The notes under the pieces were generated by a model, which made no database searches, was not told the origin of the DNA, and saw only the letters and a program-made list of their open reading frames with translations. Both the position numbers and the translations under genes were made by a program. From Rhizobium esperanzae (lineage in GTDB: Bacteria; Pseudomonadota; Alphaproteobacteria; Rhizobiales; Rhizobiaceae): a DNA stretch of 64,000 bases. Position 1 is the stretch's first letter. Each line of letters opens with the position of its first letter. The DNA lies in the NCBI RefSeq assembly GCF_002204185.1, contig NZ_MXPU01000021.1, positions 50,893 through 114,892 of the forward strand. Reading direction: 5' to 3'. Shown piece after piece: positions 35,193 to 43,146 of this stretch.

Positions 35193-35319
35193 GTCACTCT
35201 TTTCCTTGCGCCCGCGGGCAGGGCGATCCAAAAACGTTGCTTCTGCTATCAAAGAATGCCGCATCTGCACAACCGCAAAAACGGAGGAGAGCGATGGGGT
35301 GGATGGTTGGTAGCGTTGT

Positions 35320-35525
35320 GCCGTGTGGCCCCTTCATCTGCCTGCCGGCATTGACCGGGCGAGCCGCCGGTCTCGCCCGTCCTTCGGACCCCCGAGGGGA
35401 GAAGCGGAATCGCGGCAGAGGCCTCTTCTTGCCGCTGCCGCTTGTGATGGAGGAAACCAGTGCGGCATATCCCTTCTACCCATCGGGGAGAAAGTGCCCA
35501 CAGGGCGGATGAGGGGGCCACACGG
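35320..35525. repeat. Two copies of the CCCTCATCTGCCTGCCGG / CTTCTCCCC mosaic repeat
   Basis: The 451-base gap between glyS and tex contains CCCTTCATCTGCCTGCCGG followed by CGCCCGTCCTTCGGACCCCC and GAGGGGAGAAG (35328-35405). A second, reversed module follows: TCCCTTCTACCCATCGGGGA, GCCCACAGGGCGGATGAGGG (about 35468-35520). The first is the reverse complement of the module seen at 8281-8310. No gene is recognisable in the gap; 35526-35643 holds the tex leader. Confidence 0.75.
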
Positions 35526-35643
35526 CAACACGCCTGCCGGATCCCCCAATCCATCAACTTCCGCTGTGGAAACCACGCTCGGGCATTGCCTTGCCGCTTT
35601 TCGCCGCTATGGTCCCGCAACTTTCGTCGACATAGGAAATCCC

Positions 35644-37953
35644 ATGGCCGCTGATCTTCGTTTTCTCGCCGCCCGCATCTCGGCCGAAATCAATGCCAGG
35701 CCCGACCAGGCCAAGGCCGCCATCGAGCTGCTCGACGAAGGCGCCACCGTGCCCTTCATCGCCCGCTACCGCAAGGAAGTGACGGGCGGGCTCGATGACA
35801 CCCAGCTGCGCAACCTCGCCGAGCGGCTGGTCTATCTGCGCGAACTTGAAGCCCGGCGCGACGCGATCGTCGAATCGATCACCGGCCAGGGCAAGATGAC
35901 CGACGAACTGATGGCGAAGGTCGCGGGCGCCGAAACCAAGGCCGAGCTCGAGGATCTCTATCTGCCCTACAAGCCGAAGCGCCGCACCCGCGCCGAGATC
36001 GCCCGCGAACGCGGCCTCGGGCCGCTCGCCGAGGCGATCCTGGCCGATCGCGGCCGCGAACCGGCGGCGCTCGCCGAAGGCTTCGTCACGGCTGACGTGC
36101 CCGACGTGAAGACGGCGCTGGAAGGCGCGCGCGATATCATCGCCGAAGCCATTGCCGAAAATGCCGATCTGCTCGGCAAATTGCGCGCCCATCTGCGCCA
36201 GGCTGCGCTGCTGAAGGCCAGGGTCGTCGACGGCAAGCAGGCGGCCGGCGAGAAGTTCTCCGACTATTTCGATCATTCCGAGCGCTGGGCGACGGCGCCC
36301 GGCCACCGCGCGCTCGCCATGCTGCGCGGCTGGAACGAGGAGGTGCTGACGCTGACGATCGAGGCCGATGCCGAGATCGCTTCGCCGAACAAGCCGGTCG
36401 AACGCATGATCGCGGCGGCCTATGAGATCGGCGCAAGCCGTCCCGGCGACCGCTGGCTGATGGAGGTCGCCAGCTGGACCTGGCGCGTCAAGCTTTCCAT
36501 GTCGCTGTCGCTCGACTTGATGCGCGAGCTGCGCGAAAGGGCCGAAGAGGAGGCGATTCATGTCTTCGCCCGCAACCTCAAGGACCTGCTGTTGGCTGCC
36601 CCCGCCGGTTCGCGCGCGACGATGGGTCTCGATCCCGGCATCCGCACCGGCGTCAAGGTCGCCGTCGTCGACGGCACCGGCAAGGTGGTTGCGACCTCGA
36701 CCGTCTATCCCTTCCAGCCGCGCAACGACGTGCGCGGCGCCCAGATCGAACTCGCCTCACTGATCCGCAAGCACAATGTCGAGCTGATCTCGATCGGCAA
36801 CGGCACCGGCAGCCGCGAAACGGAAAAGCTGGTGGCCGACATGCTGGCCGAACTGCCAGCGCCGAAGCCGACCAAGGTCATCGTCTCGGAAGCGGGCGCC
36901 TCGGTCTATTCCGCCTCGGCGACCGGCGCGGCGGAGTTTCCCGATCTCGACGTGTCGCTGCGTGGCGCCGTCTCCATCGCGCGGCGCCTGCAGGATCCGC
37001 TCGCCGAACTCGTCAAAATCGAGCCGAAATCGATCGGCGTTGGCCAGTATCAGCACGATGTCGATCAGCAGAAGCTGTCGCGGTCGCTCGATGCCGTCGT
37101 GGAAGACGCGGTGAACGCCGTCGGCGTCGACTTGAACACCGCGTCTGCGCCGCTGCTCTCCCGCGTCTCCGGCCTCGGGCCCTCGATCGCCGAGGCCATC
37201 GTCCGCCACCGCGACAGCGAGGGCCGTTTCGAGACGCGGCGCGATCTGCTGAAGGTCGCAAGACTCGGCGGCCGCACCTTCGAGCAATGCGCCGGCTTCC
37301 TGCGCATCCCCAACGGCAAGGAGCCACTCGACGCCTCTTCCGTCCATCCCGAGGCCTACGGCGTCGCCAAGAAGATCGTCGCCGCCTGCGGCCGCGATCT
37401 GCGGGCGCTGATGGGCGACAGCGCCGTCTTGAAATCGGTCGATCCGCGTCAGTTCATCGACGAGAAATTCGGCCTGCCGACGGTGAAAGACATCCTCTCG
37501 GAACTGGAAAAGCCTGGCCGCGACCCGCGTCCGAGCTTCAAGACTGCGACCTTCGCCGAGGGTGTCAACGAGATTTCCGATCTGACGCCCGGCATGGTGC
37601 TCGAAGGCACCGTCACCAATGTCGCCGCCTTCGGCGCCTTCGTCGATATCGGCGTGCATCAGGACGGTCTGGTGCATGTGTCGCAGCTTGCCGATCGTTT
37701 CGTCAAAGATCCACACGAGGTCGTCAAGGCGGGCGATGTCGTCAAGGTGCGGGTCGTGGAAGTCGATGCCAAGCGCAAGCGCATCGGTCTCTCCATGAGA
37801 CGCGACGACGGTTCTTCGGCGTCTCAGCCGCGGGGTGATTCTCGCGCAAGCCAGGGCGGCCGGCCGCAGACCGAGCGCCGGCCTGCAGCTCCGAAACCGG
37901 AGAGTCAGGGGGCTTTCGGCGCGGCACTCGCCGAAGCTATGAAGAGAAAATAA
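35644..37953 (+). CDS. tex: Tex/YhgF-type S1 RNA-binding protein
   Basis: A 769-residue Tex protein, a nucleic acid-binding factor linked to transcription in bacteria. Domains in order: N-terminal helical region with LLDEGATVPFIARYRKEVTG, a YqgF/RNase H-like domain (ATMGLDPGIRTGVKVAVVDG, about 323-342), helix-hairpin-helix motifs (SRVSGLGPSIAEAIVRHRDS, then GRTFEQCAGFLR), and a C-terminal S1 domain (VLEGTVTNVAAFGAFVDIGV). A low-complexity Ser/Arg/Pro tail ends the protein. ATG 35644 starts MAADLRFLAA; the open frame runs 107 codons further upstream through the repeats and is not real coding. Confidence 0.95.
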   Translation: MAADLRFLAARISAEINARPDQAKAAIELLDEGATVPFIARYRKEVTGGLDDTQLRNLAERLVYLRELEARRDAIVESITGQGKMTDELMAKVAGAETKAELEDLYLPYKPKRRTRAEIARERGLGPLAEAILADRGREPAALAEGFVTADVPDVKTALEGARDIIAEAIAENADLLGKLRAHLRQAALLKARVVDGKQAAGEKFSDYFDHSERWATAPGHRALAMLRGWNEEVLTLTIEADAEIASPNKPVERMIAAAYEIGASRPGDRWLMEVASWTWRVKLSMSLSLDLMRELRERAEEEAIHVFARNLKDLLLAAPAGSRATMGLDPGIRTGVKVAVVDGTGKVVATSTVYPFQPRNDVRGAQIELASLIRKHNVELISIGNGTGSRETEKLVADMLAELPAPKPTKVIVSEAGASVYSASATGAAEFPDLDVSLRGAVSIARRLQDPLAELVKIEPKSIGVGQYQHDVDQQKLSRSLDAVVEDAVNAVGVDLNTASAPLLSRVSGLGPSIAEAIVRHRDSEGRFETRRDLLKVARLGGRTFEQCAGFLRIPNGKEPLDASSVHPEAYGVAKKIVAACGRDLRALMGDSAVLKSVDPRQFIDEKFGLPTVKDILSELEKPGRDPRPSFKTATFAEGVNEISDLTPGMVLEGTVTNVAAFGAFVDIGVHQDGLVHVSQLADRFVKDPHEVVKAGDVVKVRVVEVDAKRKRIGLSMRRDDGSSASQPRGDSRASQGGRPQTERRPAAPKPESQGAFGAALAEAMKRK

Positions 37954-38054
37954 GGGTTTAGCCGGTATTCTGGCAAAAATGCCACAGTTTGGCAGCGTTC
38001 TGCGCGGACTGCTAAATCCGGCGCTTGTAAGGCGAGGGAGAGTTATTAAGTTGA

Positions 38055-38072
38055 TGTGACCATCCTGTCACA
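38055..38072 (+). promoter_or_regulatory. Perfect palindrome upstream of cfa
   Basis: TGTGACCATCCTGTCACA has 6-base arms TGTGAC/GTCACA with a 6-base spacer and ends 14 bases before the cfa start. It could be an operator for a dimeric regulator. It resembles a CRP/FNR site, but its TGTGA and TCACA half-sites are eight bases apart instead of six. Confidence 0.4.
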
Positions 38073-38086
38073 TTTGCGAGGCGTCC

Positions 38087-39346
38087 ATGGCGTCGGCTTT
38101 CTTATCGATCGTCCAGCAAATCATCCGCAAGGGTTCGTTGAAACTTACCCTTGCCAATGGCGAGACCCACATGATCGGCGACGGCACCGGAGACATGGTG
38201 GCCGCCCGCCTTGCCGATCAGGAGGCCGAGGACGCCATCCGCAGCGATCCGACCCTGAAACTCGGGGAAATGTACATGCAGGGCCGGTTCATTCTCGAAC
38301 AGGGCAACATCTACGATTTCCTGTCGCTGGTGAAGCAGAACACCACCAACGAGATCTTCGATTTCAAGATGGCGGCGCTGCTCGTCGGCCGCATTGCCTG
38401 GCAGCAGCTGAAGAGCCGTGTGCCGGTCAATCGCAACAAGCACAATGTCGCCCACCATTACGACCTGTCGGCCAAGCTCTTCGATCTGTTTCTCGACGAG
38501 GACTGGCAATATTCCTGCGCCTATTTCGAGCCGCCGGGCATCGGACTCGACGAGGCGCAGCTTGCCAAGAAACGCCACATCGCCGCCAAGCTTCTGCTTC
38601 AGCCCAACCAGCGGATCCTGGAGATCGGCTCCGGCTGGGGCGGCATGGGCATGTATCTGACGGAGGCGACCGAAGGCGCCGAGTTCACCGGCATTACGCT
38701 GAGCGAAGAGCAGCTGAAGGTCTCCCGCGCCCGCGCCGAAAAACGCGGTCTGTCCGATCGCGTGCGTTTCGAGCTGCAGGACTATCGCAGCATGAACGGC
38801 CGGAAATTCGACCGCATCGTCTCGGTCGGCATGTTCGAACATGTCGGCATCGGCAATTACGGCAATTTCTTCCGCAAGGTGGCGGACCTGCTCGACCACA
38901 ACGGCGTCATGGTGCTGCATTCGATCGGCCGCCCGAAACCGAGCTTCGCCACCAACGCCTTCATCGAGAAATATATCTTCCCCGGCGGCTATATCCCCTC
39001 GGTCGGCGAGGTGGTGGCGCCGCTCGAAAAGGCGGGGTTGCTGGTCAGGGATGTCGAAATCCTGCCGATGCACTATGCCTATACGCTGCGTCATTGGCGC
39101 GAGCGTTTCGTAGCGCGCAGGGCCGAAGCGGTGGCGCTCTACGACGAGCAGTTCTTCCGCATGTGGGAATTCTATCTCGCCGGTTCCGAAATGGGCTTCC
39201 GCTGGGACGAGCTGTTCATCCTGCAGATCCAGATCGCCAAGAACCAGTTCGCCGTTCCCGACAACCGCAACTACATCGCGGAGAATGAAGCCAAGCTGAA
39301 GGAATTCGAGGCGCGGCGCCCGCCGCTGGAAAAGGTGACCTTCTGA
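38087..39346 (+). CDS. cfa: Cyclopropane-fatty-acyl-phospholipid synthase
   Basis: A 419-residue enzyme that methylenates unsaturated acyl chains of membrane phospholipids using SAM. The SAM loop is RILEIGSGWGGMGMYLTEAT (about 182-201), preceded by HYDLSAKLFDLFLDEDWQYS and CAYFEPPGIGLDEAQLAKKR. RIVSVGMFEHVGIGNYGNFF and the C-terminal MGFRWDELFILQIQIAKNQ are also typical. Rhizobia carry several cfa paralogues, and which one acts in acid or stationary-phase stress cannot be told. A palindrome lies just upstream. A histidine phosphatase gene follows by 28 bases. Confidence 0.95.
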   Translation: MASAFLSIVQQIIRKGSLKLTLANGETHMIGDGTGDMVAARLADQEAEDAIRSDPTLKLGEMYMQGRFILEQGNIYDFLSLVKQNTTNEIFDFKMAALLVGRIAWQQLKSRVPVNRNKHNVAHHYDLSAKLFDLFLDEDWQYSCAYFEPPGIGLDEAQLAKKRHIAAKLLLQPNQRILEIGSGWGGMGMYLTEATEGAEFTGITLSEEQLKVSRARAEKRGLSDRVRFELQDYRSMNGRKFDRIVSVGMFEHVGIGNYGNFFRKVADLLDHNGVMVLHSIGRPKPSFATNAFIEKYIFPGGYIPSVGEVVAPLEKAGLLVRDVEILPMHYAYTLRHWRERFVARRAEAVALYDEQFFRMWEFYLAGSEMGFRWDELFILQIQIAKNQFAVPDNRNYIAENEAKLKEFEARRPPLEKVTF

Positions 39347-39374
39347 GCGACAGCGGTCGGACCTATGAGAGGAC

Positions 39375-39962
39375 ATGCCGATGAGCAGCGCGTTTCCTGA
39401 GATCTACCTCGTCCGCCACGGCGAGACCGAATGGAGCCGGTCGGGGCGCCACACCGGACGCAGCGACATTCCGCTGACTGACGTGGGCGAGGCCGCCGCC
39501 CGCAAGCTTGCCGAGCGGCTGTCGGGCCTCTCCTTCGCTGCCGTCTGGTCAAGCCCCTCCGAGCGGGCCCGCAAGACCTGCGCGCTCGCCGGCTTCGGCT
39601 CGGGCGCGGTGATCCGTGAGGATCTCGCCGAGTGGGACTACGGCGCCTATGAAGGCATCACGACGAAGGAGATTCTGGGGAAGCGCCCCGGATGGCAGCT
39701 CTTTCGCGACGGCTGCCCAAATGGCGAAACGGCCGCCGATGTCGGCGCCCGTGCCGACGCCGTCGTCGAGGCGCTTCGCCAGGCGGGTGCTCCCGTCTTG
39801 ATCTTCTCCAGTTCGCATTTCCTGCGCGTGCTTGCCGCCCGTTGGCTCGGCCTGCCGCCGCAGGGCGGCGCGCTTTTTTCCCTCGATACGACAAGCATCA
39901 GCGTGCTCGGTTACGAACACGATTTGGCCGAACCGGTCATTCGTGGGTGGAACCAGAGATAA
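39375..39962 (+). CDS. Histidine phosphatase (phosphoglycerate mutase-like)
   Basis: A 195-residue histidine-phosphatase superfamily protein. The catalytic RHG motif is in IYLVRHGETEWSRSGRHTGR, and the second conserved histidine is in ILIFSSSHFLRVLAARWLGL. EWDYGAYEGITTKEILGKRP contains the acid-base glutamate region. It is probably a small phosphatase acting on sugar phosphates; the substrate is not predictable. It lies 28 bases behind cfa and may share its transcript. A second start, ATG 39381, has better spacing to AGAGGAC. Confidence 0.88.
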   Translation: MPMSSAFPEIYLVRHGETEWSRSGRHTGRSDIPLTDVGEAAARKLAERLSGLSFAAVWSSPSERARKTCALAGFGSGAVIREDLAEWDYGAYEGITTKEILGKRPGWQLFRDGCPNGETAADVGARADAVVEALRQAGAPVLIFSSSHFLRVLAARWLGLPPQGGALFSLDTTSISVLGYEHDLAEPVIRGWNQR

Positions 39963-40137
39963 AATTGCTGCGGGTGGGTTTGCGGTGATGTCTCTTCAGA
40001 ACGATGAAATTGTCGTTGGCACGCCTTTCATGGGCGCCCTTTGCGCGCCGTGGTTAACATTGGGGTAACAACATCGGGATAAGTCTAGCCACCGCCGCCC
40101 TCCGCGGCTTTGTTTTTGCGTTTTCTGGAGTGCGGAC

Positions 40138-40950
40138 GTGTTTCATCGATCAGTCGTATCGATCTCCCTGGCTATTGCCTTTTCATCCCCGGCCTTGGCG
40201 CTCGCGCAGGAAAGCGGCCAGCATTTCTGGTCCGGCGACTGGTATCTGAGCGTCGGTGTCGCCGGCTTCTCCGCGCCGAAATTCGAGGGCTCGCGGCGTT
40301 ACGAATTCCGGTTCAGCCCGCTGATTTCGGCCGGCCGGCAGGGTTCGGCTCCGCGCTTTTCCTCGCGCAACGACAATCCGTCCTTCGCCCTCATGGATAA
40401 TGGTGCTTTCCGCGCCGGCATCGTCGGCAAATTCGTGCCTTCGCGCGACGAGGGCGACGGTCATGAGCTGAAGGGCATGAAGAAGGTCAAATGGGGCGCG
40501 GAAGCCGGCGGCTTCGTCGAGGTTTATCCGACCGATTTCCTGCGCGCCCGCGCCGAAGTTCGCCAGGGCATCCGCTCCCATGACGGGGTCGTTGCCGATC
40601 TCGCCGTCGATGCCTTCACCGATATCGCCCCCGACCTGCAATTGTCAGGCGGTCCACGCGCGACATTCGCCACCAGCGGCTATTACGACGCCTATTACGG
40701 CGTCAACGCCAAACAGTCGGCGGCGAGCGGGCTTGATCAATACAAGCCGTCGTCGGGCATCCAGTCCTATGGCGCCGGCGCGGCTCTGACATGGAAGGCG
40801 ACGGAGAACCTGTCGGCCAGCTCTTTCCTCGAATACAAGCGACTGGCGGGTCCGGCGGCCGACAGCAGTCTCGTGCGGCAGCGCGGCTCGAGGAGCCAGG
40901 TGCTCATCGGTGTCTCAGCGACTTACAGGTTCAATTTCTCGCTGCAGTGA
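40138..40950 (+). CDS. MipA/OmpV-family outer membrane protein
   Basis: A 270-residue beta-barrel protein. A signal peptide (about 1-23, ending ALALAQE) precedes a body of alternating aromatic strands typical of MipA/OmpV: GQHFWSGDWYLSVGVAGFSA, FEGSRRYEFRFSPLISAGRQ and, at the end, GSRSQVLIGVSATYRFNFSL. It finishes in an aromatic-rich strand as outer membrane barrels do. The start is GTG with CTGGAG about seven bases upstream. MipA proteins are thought to scaffold murein enzymes; the role here is unknown. The gene runs directly into the repeat array. Confidence 0.88.
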   Translation: MFHRSVVSISLAIAFSSPALALAQESGQHFWSGDWYLSVGVAGFSAPKFEGSRRYEFRFSPLISAGRQGSAPRFSSRNDNPSFALMDNGAFRAGIVGKFVPSRDEGDGHELKGMKKVKWGAEAGGFVEVYPTDFLRARAEVRQGIRSHDGVVADLAVDAFTDIAPDLQLSGGPRATFATSGYYDAYYGVNAKQSAASGLDQYKPSSGIQSYGAGAALTWKATENLSASSFLEYKRLAGPAADSSLVRQRGSRSQVLIGVSATYRFNFSLQ

Positions 40951-40954
40951 TTTA

Positions 40955-41122
40955 ATGCATGTCGCCCGGAAGTGTGCCGCGGTTCCGGGGGTAACGACAT
41001 GCATAAACTAAATGCATGTCGCCCGGAAGTGTACCGCGGTTCCGGGGCAACGACATGCATAAACTTAACGCATGTCGCCCGGAAGTGTGCCGCGGTTCCG
41101 GGGCAACGACATGCATAAACAA
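40955..41122. repeat. Three tandem copies of the ATGCATGTCG palindrome
   Basis: Three units of 56-57 bases start at 40955, 41012 and 41068. Each is a long hairpin: ATGCATGTCG pairs with CGACATGCAT, and inside it CCCGGAA pairs with TTCCGGG around GTGTGCCGCGG. Units differ at only a few bases, for example ATGCAT to ACGCAT at the third start. This is an element I recall from many Rhizobium intergenic regions, usually single. Confidence 0.85.
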
Positions 41123-41178
41123 AGAGCCAAACCGCGTCATACGAACCAAATTTAATGCGACTCGCTTTTAGCGCCGTC
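41119..41178. repeat. Second palindromic module downstream of the triple repeat
   Basis: AAACAAAGAGCCAAACCGCG followed by TCATACG, and after a short spacer AATGCGACTCGCTTTTAGCG, form an imperfect inverted repeat. I recall the same module following the ATGCATGTCG element elsewhere in Rhizobium genomes. It ends about 40 bases before ubiA and may overlap its promoter. Confidence 0.65.
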
Positions 41179-41216
41179 GCGATCACTTCTTGACCGGATC
41201 GCCAGCCCGCCGCTAG

Positions 41217-42185
41217 ATGAATGGCATGCAAGATACCGGCGAGTTCAACGATCGCGTCTCCGACGCACCTTCCGATAACTGGGTCTACCGGATCCTGCCG
41301 CCATGGCTCTGGCCTTATGCGCAGCTGGCACGCTGGGATCGCCCGATCGGCTGGGAGCTCTTGATGTGGCCGTGCTTCTGGTCGGCCACGCTCGCCTCCA
41401 ATGCGGCGATCGGTCAAGGGCTCTATTCCGGCAGCCTGCTGGTGTCCCATCTTTTCCTCTATTTCATCGGCGCCGTCGCCATGCGCGGCGCCGGCTGCAC
41501 CTATAACGATCTCGTCGATCACGAGATCGATATGGAAGTGGCGCGCACCCGCTCGCGTCCGCTGCCCTCCGGCCGCGTCACCCGCGCCCGCGCGAAGATC
41601 TTCATCGGCATTCAGGCGCTGGTCGGCCTTTTCGTGCTCTTGCAGTTCAACTGGTTCACCGTCTTTCTCGGCCTGCTCTCGCTCGGCATCGTGGCGCTTT
41701 ATCCCTATGCCAAACGCTTCACCGACTGGCCGCAATTCTACCTCGGCCTTGCCTTTTCCTGGGGCGCGCTGATGGGCTGGGCCGGCATTCTGGGCGGCCT
41801 CTCCTTTGCCGCCATCCTGCTCTACGCCGCCTCCGTCGCCTGGACGATCGGTTACGACACGATCTATGCGCATCAGGACAAGGAGGATGACGAGCTGATC
41901 GGCGTGCGCTCCACCGCCCGCCTTTTCGGTGATCAGACGAGGCAGTGGCTGATCGGCCTTTATGGGCTGACGCTGGTGCTGATGTTTGCGGCCTTCGCGC
42001 TCGCCGGCGCCAATCTCATCGCCTTTCTGGCCTTGTTCGGCGCGGCCGGCATGTTCGCCTGGCAGATCATCCGGCTTGATATCAACGATCCCGCCCAATG
42101 CCTGGCGCTCTTCAAGTCGAACAACCGCGTCGGCCTGACCATCTTCCTAGGCCTGTTCTTTTCGCTGCTCTTCGCCCTTCCCTGA
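41217..42185 (+). CDS. ubiA: 4-hydroxybenzoate polyprenyltransferase
   Basis: UbiA attaches the polyprenyl tail to 4-hydroxybenzoate, an inner-membrane step of ubiquinone synthesis. This 322-residue protein has about nine membrane helices, the first aspartate motif CTYNDLVDHEIDMEVARTRS with RPLPSG after it, and the second GYDTIYAHQDKEDDELIGV. The substrate is produced by the polyprenyl synthase at 15375-16415. ATG 41217 starts MNGMQDTGEF. A terminator follows. Confidence 0.95.
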   Translation: MNGMQDTGEFNDRVSDAPSDNWVYRILPPWLWPYAQLARWDRPIGWELLMWPCFWSATLASNAAIGQGLYSGSLLVSHLFLYFIGAVAMRGAGCTYNDLVDHEIDMEVARTRSRPLPSGRVTRARAKIFIGIQALVGLFVLLQFNWFTVFLGLLSLGIVALYPYAKRFTDWPQFYLGLAFSWGALMGWAGILGGLSFAAILLYAASVAWTIGYDTIYAHQDKEDDELIGVRSTARLFGDQTRQWLIGLYGLTLVLMFAAFALAGANLIAFLALFGAAGMFAWQIIRLDINDPAQCLALFKSNNRVGLTIFLGLFFSLLFALP

Positions 42186-42206
42186 GGGCAACGACGCGTG
42201 AAACGA

Positions 42207-42235
42207 AAAACCCGGCACAAGCGCCGGGTTTCGAA
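42207..42235. terminator. Hairpin terminator between ubiA and DUF6101
   Basis: AAAAACCCGGC at 42206-42216 and GCCGGGTTTC at 42222-42231 form a short GC stem with A and T tracts on the two sides. It could serve both converging genes. Confidence 0.75.
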
Positions 42236-42279
42236 ATTTTCCGAGATCCTACCGCCGAATGGCGCTGTCGCGATTTCGG

Positions 42280-42846
42280 TCAGTTGCGGGCGATGATTTC
42301 CTTGCCTTCGATCTTCATGGCGACGCCCAGCTGCCCGGTGGTGCGGCGCACGAGGAAGCGCGGACGGCGATTGGCGAAGTAGGAATGACGGCGGCGCGGC
42401 TTGAGGTCACTGGTGCGCAGCGCCCCGATATGGTCTTCGAGCGGCCGCGCGACGCCATCGGCTTCGACCATCAGCATCGGAATGCGGAAGGCCTCCGACC
42501 AGCTGCGCCAGTCGGCGGCGATGTCGCTGAGATCATGGGCGACGAGCAGCGGAATGCAGAGTTCCGGATCCGCATGGTGAAGCTCGAGCGTGACGGTGAC
42601 CTCGCCGTCGCCATGGTCGATGGCGCGGGCGGCGACACCCTTGAAGACGCGCCTCGGCAGGGCAATCGAGAGCGGCAGGCCGCTGGAGGGAAGGACTTTC
42701 CGCAGGACTGCGCCGCGTTCGTCTATCGTGATGCTGACGTCATCCGAACAATCATGGATGGCGTAGCTGACCTGCTGCGGGAAGCGGGACGGATCGAGAC
42801 GCAGCGTCGTGTCGGCCCAAGCGGGCTTCAAAACGGGATTGTTCAT
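42280..42846 (-). CDS. DUF6101 family protein
   Basis: A 188-residue protein typical of Rhizobiales and labelled DUF6101. It starts MNNPVLKPAWADTTLRLDPS, contains FKGVAARAIDHGDGEVTVTL and LELHHADPELCIPLLVAHDL, and ends in a basic segment RRRHSYFANRRPRFLVRR. No signal peptide or membrane segment is seen. Function is unknown. It converges on ubiA, with the shared terminator between them. Confidence 0.75.
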   Translation of the reverse strand: MNNPVLKPAWADTTLRLDPSRFPQQVSYAIHDCSDDVSITIDERGAVLRKVLPSSGLPLSIALPRRVFKGVAARAIDHGDGEVTVTLELHHADPELCIPLLVAHDLSDIAADWRSWSEAFRIPMLMVEADGVARPLEDHIGALRTSDLKPRRRHSYFANRRPRFLVRRTTGQLGVAMKIEGKEIIARN

Positions 42847-43146
42847 TTCATTCTACCCTTGTCTTACCTGAGAGCCGGTTTGCGGTCTTCTCCTCGGGAC
42901 TTTTCGTCCTCTATGGCCGACAATAGGCGGCCCCCCTTCCGTACAGCTTAAAAATTGCGGTTAAGAAAACTTTGCCTCCCCTGATGGTTATCAAAACCGA
43001 ATCCGGCAGGGTTTCCGGAAGGTGAACGGCCCGCTGTCCTGAAATGGCGCAATCCAAAGGTAAGTCTCGGGTAAGTTTTGCGTGGCAAAATGGGCTTACC
43101 GGCAGTTCGTCGTTCTTTTAGAGATTTTGCCAAAAGGGCGCTTTTC

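Noticed and set aside
38055..38072. Calling the cfa palindrome a CRP site
   Set aside because: TGTGA and TCACA are separated by eight bases, not six, so a CRP site is not supported.
40955..41122. CRISPR-like array of three similar units
   Set aside because: Units are contiguous palindromes of 56-57 bases with no variable spacers and there are no cas genes.
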